From assembly GCA_016200675.1 (NCBI GenBank), contig JACQEH010000124.1:1-6793 (forward strand): a stretch of 6,793 bases of DNA. The letters are read 5' to 3'. The notes under the pieces are model-generated. The model had not been told where the DNA came from and searched no databases. It worked only from the letters and a program-made list of their open reading frames with translations. How positions within the stretch are numbered: position 1 is the stretch's first letter; every line of letters starts with the position of its first letter. Of this stretch, positions 1 through 5,333 are shown in pieces. Position numbers and translations under genes: made by a program. The DNA comes from Chloroflexota bacterium. GTDB taxonomy: Bacteria > Chloroflexota > Limnocylindria > Limnocylindrales > CSP1-4.

Positions 1-20
1 AAGAAGGTCTGCGTGGCCAT
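1..20 (-). CDS. Start of a probable HtpX-like M48 metalloprotease (5' fragment only)
   Basis: Only the first seven codons are visible, reading M-A-T-Q-T-F and then a partial codon, beginning with the ATG at 20-18 on the minus strand. The start is supported by GGAG five bases upstream (complement of 26-29), in a context that matches the lemA start almost base for base. The gene follows lemA on the same strand after a 41-base gap. In many bacteria lemA is followed by an htpX-type gene, a membrane zinc protease of family M48, and short N-termini of this kind occur in that family. The functional name therefore rests on neighbourhood and seven residues, not on catalytic motifs, which lie outside the window. 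Another lemA partner, such as a TPM-domain protein, remains possible. Confidence 0.45.
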
Positions 21-25
21 CGATT

Positions 26-29
26 CTCC
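26..29 (-). promoter_or_regulatory. Ribosome binding site of the gene after lemA
   Basis: The minus strand reads GGAG, then five bases (AATCG), then ATG. The lemA start has the same layout (GGAG, TATCG, ATG). This motif is the main reason to accept a gene start at position 20. Confidence 0.6.
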
Positions 30-34
30 GGAAC

Positions 35-53
35 GTCGGGCGTTCGACCCGAC
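35..53 (-). other. Intercistronic hairpin between lemA and the next gene
   Basis: Positions 35-40 (GTCGGG) and 48-53 (CCCGAC) form a perfect six-base-pair stem around a seven-base loop. It starts nine bases after the lemA stop codon and ends just before the next ribosome binding site. There is no T-tract after it on the minus strand, so a simple intrinsic terminator is unlikely. It could act as an mRNA stability or attenuation element, or be chance in GC-rich DNA. Confidence 0.35.
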
Positions 54-61
54 CGCTCAGA

Positions 62-628
62 TCAGCTGAGGCTGAGGTCCACGTTCGGGACGTTCGCGGC
101 CTCGGGCTCGGCGTCGAAGAAATCGCGCTTGGTGAAGCCGAACATGCTGGCGAAGGCCACCGCCGGGAAGGTCTGGAGCGACGTGTTGTACTCGAGGACC
201 GTGGCGTTGTAGTGCTGGCGGCTGAACGAGATCTGGTTCTCGGTGGTCGTCAGCTCCTCCTGCAGGGACAAGACGTTCTGGTTTGCCTTGAGGTCGGGGT
301 AATTCTCGACGACCGCGAAGAGCGAGCGAAGGGTCGAGGTCAGAGCGTTCTCTGCCTGCGCCTGGGCGGCCACGCCCTGGGCGCCGGCGGACACGGCGTT
401 GGCGCGGGCCTCGGTGACCTGCGTCAGGACCTTCTGCTCGAACCCCATGTAGCCCTTCACGGCGTTGACCAGGTTCGGGATCAGGTCGTGCCGGCGCTTG
501 AGCTGGACCTCGATCTGGGCGAGGGCCTCGTCGACGCGGTTCCGGCGTCCGACCAGCCCGTTGTAGAGGCCGACCACGAACAGGACGAGGACGACGATGA
601 TGGCGATGACGATGAGCGTTCCGGGCAT
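62..628 (-). CDS. lemA: LemA family membrane protein
   Basis: The 188-residue protein has the usual length and architecture of the LemA family. One hydrophobic N-terminal segment (about residues 4-24) is followed directly by the family signature YNGLVGRRNRVDEAL and then LKRRHDLIPNLVNAVKGYMG (about residues 22-61). The rest is predicted to be mainly helical, ending in an acidic, polar tail. The N-terminus is probably a membrane anchor and the helical part would lie on one side of the membrane. The biochemical role of LemA proteins is poorly defined; they often accompany HtpX-like proteases or TPM-domain proteins, which fits the start seen just downstream. The ATG at 628 is chosen because GGAG lies five bases upstream and the membrane segment starts immediately. 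The protein has no cysteine. The family assignment is secure. Confidence 0.95.
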   Translation of the reverse strand: MPGTLIVIAIIVVLVLFVVGLYNGLVGRRNRVDEALAQIEVQLKRRHDLIPNLVNAVKGYMGFEQKVLTQVTEARANAVSAGAQGVAAQAQAENALTSTLRSLFAVVENYPDLKANQNVLSLQEELTTTENQISFSRQHYNATVLEYNTSLQTFPAVAFASMFGFTKRDFFDAEPEAANVPNVDLSLS

Positions 629-633
629 CGATA

Positions 634-637
634 CTCC
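634..637 (-). promoter_or_regulatory. lemA ribosome binding site
   Basis: The complement of 634-637 reads GGAG and is five bases from the lemA ATG. It fixes the start codon and shares its flanking bases with the site in front of the gene at position 20. Confidence 0.65.
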
Positions 638-653
638 AACGTGAGACGAGGAT

Positions 654-669
654 CCGGGTGCACACCCGG
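654..669 (-). other. Hairpin in the lemA leader
   Basis: CCGGGT (654-659) and ACCCGG (664-669) form a perfect six-base-pair stem around the four bases 660-663. It lies between the candidate lemA promoter and the ribosome binding site, so it would be in the 5' untranslated region. A competing pairing exists, CACAC (661-665) with GTGTG (676-680), so the region may adopt two structures. Whether it regulates anything is unknown. Confidence 0.35.
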
Positions 670-685
670 GGCCCCGTGTGCCTCC

Positions 686-714
686 AGTCTAGCAGGGCCT
701 CGAACGGATCTCGA
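686..714 (-). promoter_or_regulatory. Candidate sigma-70-like promoter for lemA
   Basis: On the minus strand a -35-like TCGAGA (complement of 709-714) and a -10-like TAGACT (complement of 686-691) are separated by exactly 17 bases. Each box matches the consensus at four of six positions. Transcription would begin near 679 and leave a leader of about 50 bases carrying the 654-669 hairpin and the GGAG. Lineage promoter rules are unknown to me, so this is only a candidate. Confidence 0.3.
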
Positions 715-952
715 CCGTGGTACGGGCGTGCCGGGGCAACCCACTCCCTGACTGGCTCGACCCGGCCGGGCATGTCTGGCAGGCAGGGATTCCTGCGCCG
801 GCGCGCGCTGCGTTCTCACTCGACACCATCCGGGCATGGTTCGGCGCCTGACGGTCACGACAACGTGGTGCGGGCGACGGGCCCCGGAGGTTCCACGCCG
901 GACACGGCCGCCCCGGACACGAATCCGCGACTGGTGGGCAGGCCCCTGACGG

Positions 953-977
953 CGCCCCGTTCCATGGCCGCGGGGCG
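953..977 (-). terminator. GC-rich hairpin downstream of tRNA-Val, possible terminator
   Basis: CGCCCCG (953-959) and CGGGGCG (971-977) form a seven-base-pair stem with an 11-base loop. It starts 18 bases beyond the encoded CCA of tRNA-Val. No T-run follows on the minus strand, so it would be an atypical terminator or an RNA 3'-end protecting structure. Its position at the end of the tRNA cluster is the main support. Confidence 0.35.
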
Positions 978-995
978 ACGTGGCGAAGCTGGCGA

Positions 996-1072
996 TGGTG
1001 GGCGGTGAGGGATTCGAACCCCCGGCATCCTCGGTGTAAACGAGGCGCTCTGACCAGCTGAGCTAACCGCCC
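996..1072 (-). tRNA. tRNA-Val (anticodon UAC)
   Basis: The minus strand folds into a complete cloverleaf. The acceptor GGGCGGT (1072-1066) pairs fully with ACCGCCC (1006-1000), the anticodon stem CCTCG/CGAGG holds the loop TTTACAC, and the T arm carries TTCGAAT. The T stem has one G-U pair. The anticodon TAC specifies valine. The discriminator base is A (999) and CCA is encoded at 998-996. The body is 74 bases, a normal type I tRNA with a five-base variable loop. It is the last of three tRNA genes on this strand, separated from the leucine pair by a repeat-filled spacer. Confidence 0.96.
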
Positions 1073-1089
1073 GAGGCCGCAGCGTACCG

Positions 1090-1437
1090 CAGAGGCGCCC
1101 GCGCGAGCACCGCAGCGAGCGCGCTCAGACGCGCATGGAGCGAGGAGCGCCGCCGATAACGCCGCGATCGAGCCGGGCGTGCGTCGGCGTGCCCGTCGCT
1201 CAGCCGGCTCGAGCGCAAGGCGGAGGAAAGCACCGCAGCGAGCGCGCTCAAACGGGCATGAGCGGCGGGACCGCACGCGAAAACGCCGCGATGGCCGACA
1301 AGCGGGGGGAGCGCCCGGACGCCCAGGTGGGCTCAGCGCAAGGCGGAGCGGAGCACCGGAGCGAGCGGACTCATACGTCCCGCGAGCGAGGAGCGCACGC
1401 GACAACGCCGCGATGGGCCCGGATGGGCGACGGGGAG
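1090..1437. repeat. Three diverged tandem repeats of about 123 bases between tRNA genes
   Basis: Units begin near 1090, 1213 and 1336. A 22-base block is identical at 1106-1127 and 1229-1250, offset exactly 123. GCGCAAGGCGGAG occurs at 1213-1225 and 1336-1348, offset 123. GAGCGAGGAGCGC occurs at 1138-1150 and 1384-1396, offset 246. AACGCCGCGAT occurs in all three (1158, 1282, 1404). Units 1 and 2 contain the perfect palindrome GAGCGCGCTC (1117-1126 and 1240-1249), which is degraded in unit 3. The repeats fill almost the whole spacer, starting just after the 5' end of tRNA-Val and running up to the CCA of tRNA-Leu(GAG). No gene is supported here: open frames on both strands are low-complexity and run into tRNA sequence. 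Function is unknown. Confidence 0.75.
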
Positions 1438-1522
1438 TGGTGCCCAGGCCGGGACTTGAACCCGGATGAGTTGCCTCATACGCCCCTCAAACGTACGCGT
1501 ATACCAATTCCGCCACCTGGGC
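1438..1522 (-). tRNA. tRNA-Leu (anticodon GAG)
   Basis: This is a type II tRNA on the minus strand. The acceptor GCCCAGG (1522-1516) pairs perfectly with CCTGGGC (1448-1442). The anticodon stem TACGT/GCGTA closes with one U-G pair around TTGAGGG, giving anticodon GAG, which reads CUC and CUU. The long variable arm forms TGAG/CTCA around GCAA, as expected for leucine. The T arm is CCGGG, TTCAAGT, CCCGG. The discriminator is A (1441) and CCA is encoded at 1440-1438. It lies 53 bases after tRNA-Leu(CAG), so the two are probably processed from one transcript. Confidence 0.96.
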
Positions 1523-1575
1523 ATCAGGTGCTGTGCCGAGCTGTCGAGAGATCCGGGAGGGACTTACCGAGGAGG

Positions 1576-1662
1576 TGGTACCGAGGAAGGGAGTTGAACC
1601 CATACGCCCTTGCGGGCACTAGCTCCTGAAGCTAGCGCGTCTGCCAATTTCGCCACCTCGGC
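1576..1662 (-). tRNA. tRNA-Leu (anticodon CAG)
   Basis: This is a type II tRNA with 5' end at 1662. The anticodon stem CTAGC/GCTAG is perfect around TTCAGGA, giving anticodon CAG, which reads CUG, normally a major leucine codon in high-GC genomes. The variable arm GCCC/GGGC around GCAA is well formed. The discriminator is A (1579) and CCA is encoded at 1578-1576. Two helix positions are weak: the first acceptor pair is G1-U72 instead of G-C, because base 1580 is A, and the T stem ATGGG/CCCTT has a U-U mismatch at its second pair (positions 50 and 64). The rest is intact and I expect it to be functional. It begins 26 bases after the stop codon of the preceding protein gene. Confidence 0.93.
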
Positions 1663-1688
1663 GTGGATCTCCGAACCGGAAAGCGAGG

Positions 1689-3425
1689 TCACCGGCCGTC
1701 GGCGAGGCGCCATGTTAGCACATCCCAAAATCGGTCCCCGGGACCCCCGACGGGCCGCGGAACGGGTCCGGTGAGGGTCGACTTGACGACGACGAGGACA
1801 TCCCGGAAGGCGATGGGAAGGACGAAGGTGCCCGCCACCAGCTTCGCCTGGAGGGCCACGTAGGCGGCCTTCCGTGCCTCGTCCGTGCCTGGCGCCCTGG
1901 CCTTCACGAGGAGCTGGTCGAGGCCGGGATCCTGGATCCCGCTAAAGTTCGAGCCGGTCGCCGACGCCTGGGTCGACGCCAGCAGCGGATAGAGGTCGGG
2001 ATCGAGGCCGATGGTCGTGCCCGTCACGGCCGCGCTGAAGTTCCCGGTCTGGAGACGCTGGCCGACGAGGTCGGCGCCGCTGAGGGCAGTGCGCGCGACG
2101 TCGAGCCCGATCGCCCGCCAGTCGGCGGCCACGGCGTCGGCCACGGCGTAGGCCGCGGGGTTGGCCGTGGCCTCGGGGCTGAGGAGCTCGATGGTCAGGG
2201 CCGACGTGGCCCCCTTCGGAATCCAGCCGCCATTGGGACCCTGCTTCCAGCCCGCCGCCACGAGCTTCTTGGCGGCGTCGGCGACGTCGAACGGCACGGG
2301 CTTGCTCGTCGCTGGATCGAACGCCCAGCTCGAGGGAGGGATCAGCGAATCAGCACGCGAGGCCATGCCGCCGACGGCCGTCGCAACGATCGCGTCCCGG
2401 TCGATGGCCTCGAGCAGGGCGATGCGGACCGCCGGATCCCGGAACTCCGGGTGCGTCGAGCGAACATTGAGGGTGACCGCCAGGAGCGTCGTGCCTGGAT
2501 AGCGAAGGATCCGCGAACCAGGCGCCCCCGACATTCGGGTCGCGACGTCGGCCGGCAGCCCGGCCGCGCCCGAGAGCTCGCCGCGGCTCCAGGCGCCGGA
2601 CAGAGCGTCGCCGTCGGTGAAGAAGCGGAACTCGATGCCATCGAGAAACGGCACGGGCCCGCCCGATCGGGGGGTCGGCGCCGCGGTGGCGACTGAGTCC
2701 GTGGGCGGCGGTGACGCGGCGAGGATGCTCGCGTCCGGCGAGGCCACCGCCTCGAAGGTGGCCGGCAGCAGCAGCGCGCGCCGATCGTCGAGGGCGGCCA
2801 GGCGGAAGGCGCCCGACCCGACGGGATGCCGCCCGAAGGCATCGGCCGGAAGGTCCGCCGGGGCGAACGTACCCAGGAGGTGCGCCGGGGCGATCGGCTG
2901 GGTCGCCGCCTGCAGGAAGCCTCCGAGCGGTGTCGCGAGGGTGAGGGTGACAGTCAGCGGGTCGTCGGCCGTTGCCGTGACCTCGCGCCAGGACGTGGCG
3001 CCGGGGCCCGTGTAGCCCGAATCGCTGAGGGCGCCGATGGTGAAGGCCACGTCTTCCGAGGTGATGGGGACGCCGTCCTGCCACCGCAGCCCCGGCCGGA
3101 GATGGAAGGTCCAGGACGTCCCCGTCGGGTCGACCTCCCAGCTCGAGGCGAGATCCCCGATGAGCGTGTCATCCGGCCCGAGGCGGACGAGGCCCCGGAA
3201 GAGGAGCGCTGTGATCGCGCGCTCGGCGGCGGTCTGGGCGCTGAAGGGGCTGACGGATGTGGCCGACCCGACGACCCCTTCGACGTAGATGTGGCTGGGC
3301 GGCAGGCTGCCGGTCGGCGAGGCGGCCGGGCCCGACGGGAGGAGCGAGGGCGCGACGACGGCGCCGGTCAGCCCGATGAGGACGAGGGAGAGGATGCCGA
3401 TGACCGCGCGGTCGCGGAGATGCAT
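1689..3425 (-). CDS. Family 5 extracytoplasmic solute-binding protein (peptide-type), membrane-anchored
   Basis: The 578-residue product matches SBP_bac_5 (DppA/OppA-type) proteins. The family N-terminal block lies around residues 75-130, with LFRGLVRLGPDDTL, DLASSWEV, then WTFHLRPGLRWQDG and PITSEDVAFTI. HPVGSGAFRL (200-209) corresponds to the usual PVGTGPY motif, and the second domain shows LAVTLNVRSTHPEFRDPAVR near 315-334. Residues 8-29 are a hydrophobic signal or anchor, but there is no lipobox cysteine and no cysteine anywhere. Residues 228-258 are a Pro/Ser/Ala/Thr-rich insertion where relatives have a short loop. It would capture a peptide or similar ligand outside the membrane. No permease or ATPase genes lie beside it, so the ligand and transporter are unknown. 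The start has only a weak AGG upstream. It lies 37 bases after secG and is probably cotranscribed. Confidence 0.88.
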   Translation of the reverse strand: MHLRDRAVIGILSLVLIGLTGAVVAPSLLPSGPAASPTGSLPPSHIYVEGVVGSATSVSPFSAQTAAERAITALLFRGLVRLGPDDTLIGDLASSWEVDPTGTSWTFHLRPGLRWQDGVPITSEDVAFTIGALSDSGYTGPGATSWREVTATADDPLTVTLTLATPLGGFLQAATQPIAPAHLLGTFAPADLPADAFGRHPVGSGAFRLAALDDRRALLLPATFEAVASPDASILAASPPPTDSVATAAPTPRSGGPVPFLDGIEFRFFTDGDALSGAWSRGELSGAAGLPADVATRMSGAPGSRILRYPGTTLLAVTLNVRSTHPEFRDPAVRIALLEAIDRDAIVATAVGGMASRADSLIPPSSWAFDPATSKPVPFDVADAAKKLVAAGWKQGPNGGWIPKGATSALTIELLSPEATANPAAYAVADAVAADWRAIGLDVARTALSGADLVGQRLQTGNFSAAVTGTTIGLDPDLYPLLASTQASATGSNFSGIQDPGLDQLLVKARAPGTDEARKAAYVALQAKLVAGTFVLPIAFRDVLVVVKSTLTGPVPRPVGGPGDRFWDVLTWRLADGR

Positions 3426-3444
3426 CGCCGATCAGCCTGCGAAC

Positions 3445-3460
3445 GGCCGCCGAGGCGGCC
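3445..3460 (-). other. Hairpin between secG and the solute-binding protein gene
   Basis: GGCCGCC (3445-3451) and GGCGGCC (3454-3460) are a perfect inverted repeat separated by two bases. As RNA this gives six pairs capped by CUCG. It begins two bases after the secG stop codon and ends 19 bases before the next start codon. No T-tract follows. An attenuator or an mRNA-protecting element is a reasonable guess. Confidence 0.45.
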
Positions 3461-3462
3461 CG

Positions 3463-3693
3463 CTACGCCCCGGTCTTGTCGAGGAGGTAGGCGGCCATCG
3501 CGAAGAGCACGAAGAGGACAAGCAGCGCGATCGTGAACTGCCAGAGGCGGCGTTCGATGCCCCGGCGGCTCCGGTAGACCGCGGAATCGCCGCCGAAGGC
3601 CCCGGACAGGCCGGCACCTCGCGCCTGCAGCAGGACCGACAGGACGAGGGCGACCGAGACGATCAGCTGGCCCACGGCCAGGACGGGATTCAC
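3463..3693 (-). CDS. secG: Preprotein translocase subunit SecG
   Basis: The 76-residue protein has the SecG layout: two transmembrane helices (about residues 3-23 and 50-71) joined by a glycine-rich cytoplasmic loop. The signature LLQARGAGLSGAFGG is at 21-35, and YRSRRGIER is just before the second helix. SecG associates with SecY and SecE in the plasma membrane and assists SecA-driven protein export. The start is GTG at 3693-3691, supported by a perfect GGAGG nine bases upstream, and the first membrane helix begins at once. The stop is TAG, unlike the TGA of its neighbours. It lies 66 bases after gpmI, a gap that holds a candidate promoter. secG next to glycolytic genes is a common arrangement in Gram-positive bacteria and relatives. 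Confidence 0.95.
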   Translation of the reverse strand: MNPVLAVGQLIVSVALVLSVLLQARGAGLSGAFGGDSAVYRSRRGIERRLWQFTIALLVLFVLFAMAAYLLDKTGA

Positions 3694-3702
3694 GCGCGAT
3701 GA

Positions 3703-3707
3703 CCTCC
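3703..3707 (-). promoter_or_regulatory. Strong ribosome binding site of secG
   Basis: The complement reads GGAGG, nine bases upstream of the GTG at 3693. It is the strongest Shine-Dalgarno sequence I noticed in the window and supports the GTG start. Confidence 0.7.
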
Positions 3708-3724
3708 AGATGCGACGGCGTCGG

Positions 3725-3752
3725 ATCGTAGCACAGGGTGGCGGAGGGTCAC
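3725..3752 (-). promoter_or_regulatory. Candidate promoter upstream of secG
   Basis: On the minus strand GTGACC (complement of 3747-3752) is followed after 16 bases by TACGAT (complement of 3725-3730). Each matches the sigma-70-type consensus at four of six positions. It lies in the only sizeable gap of the whiA-to-binding-protein run and could give secG and the next gene their own transcription. Confidence 0.3.
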
Positions 3753-3759
3753 GGTCGGA

Positions 3760-5331
3760 TCAGCGATGGATCAGGGAGTGCCCCGTGATGCCCTCCCAGG
3801 GTTCCAGCCCGGACAGCTCCAGCAGGGTCGGGGCAACGTCGGCCAGGACGCCGTCGGCGAGCGAGACGCCCGCGACCGACCGACCGGCGAGCAGGAGCGG
3901 CACCGGGTTCAGGGAGTGGGCCGTGACGGGGCGGCCGTTCTCGTCACGCATGTCGTCGGCGTTGCCGTGATCAGCCGTGATGGCCAGGATTGCGCCGGGA
4001 CCCGTCGGGTCCGCGGCCTCGACGCCGGCGATGGCCTCGGCGACTCGGGCGATGCACCCGTCGAGCGTCTCAAGGGCGGCCACCGTCGCCTCCCAGACGC
4101 CGGTATGGCCGACCATGTCGGCGTTGGCGTAGTTGGCGACGATCACGTCGTAGGAGCCGCCTCGGATCGCGGCCACGAGCTCGTCGGTGACGCCGGCAGC
4201 GCTCATCGAGGGCTGGAGGTCATAGGTCGCGACCTTGGGACTGGGAACGAGAATCCGGTCCTCACCGGGATGGGGCGCCTCGCGCCCGCCGTTGAAGAAG
4301 TACGTGACGTGGGCGTACTTCTCGGTCTCGGCGAGGTGGAGCTGCCGCCAGCCGGCTTCCGCCCAGGCGTCGGCAAGCGAGCGCGCGACCTCCGGCGGGA
4401 AGGCGACGGCGACGGGCAGGCCGGCCTCGTATTCGGTCATGGTCGTCACGGCGAGCTCGCGCGGGGCCGGCCGACCGTCGGGCGCGGCCCGGTCGAAGCC
4501 GCTGAACGTCGGGTCGGCCAGGGCGTGGGTCAGCTGCCGCGCGCGGTCGGCCCGGAAGTTGGCGTGCACGATGGGCTCGCCGTCGCGCAGCCCGCCGTCG
4601 ACGCCGTCGATGACGGTCGGCTTGACGAACTCGTCGTTCTCGCCGCGGGCGTAGGCCGCCTCGATCGCGGTGACCGCGCCGGGCGCCCGCTCCCCCACGC
4701 CGTGGACGATCGCGTCGTAGCCGAGCTCGGTGCGCTCCCAGCGCTTGTCGCGGTCCATGGCGAAGTAGCGCCCGCCGACCGAGGCCACCCGGGCGTCGGG
4801 GTGGGCGGTGGCGAGGCGGCCCTCGAGGTCGGCCATGAAGGCGAGGGCCGAGCGGGGCGGCGTGTCCCGCCCGTCGAGGAGGGCGTGCAGGCGGACCGAC
4901 GGCACGCCTCGCCGCGCCGCGAGCTCGGCGAGGGCGACGATATGGCGGTCGTTGGCGTGGACCCCACCCGGCCCGATGAGGCCGACGATCGACAGGCGCC
5001 CCGTCGTGGCGACGGCCCGCTGGCACGCGGCGACGAGCGCGGGCCGCTCGAAGAACGAGCCGTCGGCGATGGCCGCGTCGATTCGTGGCAGGTCCTGCAG
5101 GACGGGCCGGCCGGCGCCCAGGTTGAGGTGGCCGACCTCGGAGTTGCCCATCTGTCCCATCGGCAGCCCGACGTCGCCTTCCGAGGCCCCCAGCGTGGCC
5201 TCCGGCCAGGCCGCGCGGAGCGCCCGCCAGGCTGGCATCCGGGCGGCGACGATGGCGTCGCCGGCCGCGTCGCGGCCGATGCCGAAGCCGTCGAGGATGA
5301 CGAGGACGATGGGGCGCGGGCGATCGCCCAT
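3760..5331 (-). CDS. gpmI: 2,3-bisphosphoglycerate-independent phosphoglycerate mutase
   Basis: The enzyme interconverts 3- and 2-phosphoglycerate in glycolysis and gluconeogenesis, using two manganese ions and a phosphoserine intermediate, in the cytoplasm. The 523-residue length is normal for the family. Metal-site Asp14 lies in VILDGFGIG, the catalytic Ser64 in MGNSEVGHLNLGAGR, and His125 in GGVHANDRH. LDGRDTPP is at 152-159, GGRYFAMDRDKRWER at 186-200, and the two arginines of NFRADR at 260 and 263. Lys338 is in ETEKYAHVTYFFNGG, Asp405 and His409 in NADMVGH, Asp454 and His455 in TADHGN, and His472 in the AHSLNPVP block. All expected metal and catalytic residues appear present. The ATG at 5331 overlaps the tpiA stop (TGATG), implying translational coupling. 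There is no strong ribosome binding site of its own. Confidence 0.97.
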   Translation of the reverse strand: MGDRPRPIVLVILDGFGIGRDAAGDAIVAARMPAWRALRAAWPEATLGASEGDVGLPMGQMGNSEVGHLNLGAGRPVLQDLPRIDAAIADGSFFERPALVAACQRAVATTGRLSIVGLIGPGGVHANDRHIVALAELAARRGVPSVRLHALLDGRDTPPRSALAFMADLEGRLATAHPDARVASVGGRYFAMDRDKRWERTELGYDAIVHGVGERAPGAVTAIEAAYARGENDEFVKPTVIDGVDGGLRDGEPIVHANFRADRARQLTHALADPTFSGFDRAAPDGRPAPRELAVTTMTEYEAGLPVAVAFPPEVARSLADAWAEAGWRQLHLAETEKYAHVTYFFNGGREAPHPGEDRILVPSPKVATYDLQPSMSAAGVTDELVAAIRGGSYDVIVANYANADMVGHTGVWEATVAALETLDGCIARVAEAIAGVEAADPTGPGAILAITADHGNADDMRDENGRPVTAHSLNPVPLLLAGRSVAGVSLADGVLADVAPTLLELSGLEPWEGITGHSLIHR

Positions 5332-5333
5332 CA
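5329..5333 (-). promoter_or_regulatory. TGATG stop/start overlap of tpiA and gpmI
   Basis: The minus strand reads TGATG: the tpiA stop TGA shares its A with the gpmI ATG. Such overlaps usually let terminating ribosomes reinitiate, which suits two enzymes of one pathway. Only a weak GGG lies just upstream. Confidence 0.75.

Larger units (their letters stand above)
629..995. other. Non-coding stretch between tRNA-Val and lemA
   Basis: I find no credible gene in these 367 bases. Open frames here are arginine- and proline-rich, lack a ribosome binding site or recognisable motifs, and overlap tRNA-Val or lemA. The lemA-proximal end holds the candidate promoter and leader hairpin, and the tRNA-proximal end holds a GC-rich hairpin (953-977). 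Between them are a perfect 10-base palindrome CCCGGCCGGG (761-770), a small hairpin GCAGG/CCTGC (783-796) and a 9-base direct repeat CCGGACACG (898-906 and 913-921). None has an obvious function. Confidence 0.6.

Noticed and set aside
1..69. Plus-strand open frame ending in TGA at 67-69, as a 3' gene fragment convergent with lemA
   Set aside because: It has no recognisable motif and would overlap the lemA end by eight bases, while the minus strand offers a ribosome binding site and ATG in the same stretch.
1319..1333. Possible tRNA-Leu remnant in the second repeat unit (GCCCAGGTGG matches the tRNA-Leu 5' end)
   Set aside because: Only ten bases match, in the opposite orientation, with no anticodon or T arm nearby; likely chance in GC-rich sequence.
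689..1405. 238-codon minus-strand open frame
   Set aside because: It reads straight through tRNA-Val, giving the familiar tRNA-derived peptide AQLVRAPRLHRGCRGFES, and otherwise translates the tandem repeats.
1090..1437. CRISPR array
   Set aside because: Three adjoining diverged 123-base units are not short identical repeats with unique spacers, and no cas genes are present.
1135..1629. 164-codon plus-strand open frame with repeated peptide segments
   Set aside because: The 123-base repeat is a multiple of three, so frames stay open and look repetitive, but this one runs antisense through two tRNA-Leu genes and lacks a ribosome binding site.
1712..1717. TAACAT as a -10 box for the tRNA cluster
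   Set aside because: No -35-like hexamer lies at a suitable distance upstream and the site is inside the 3' end of the binding protein gene.
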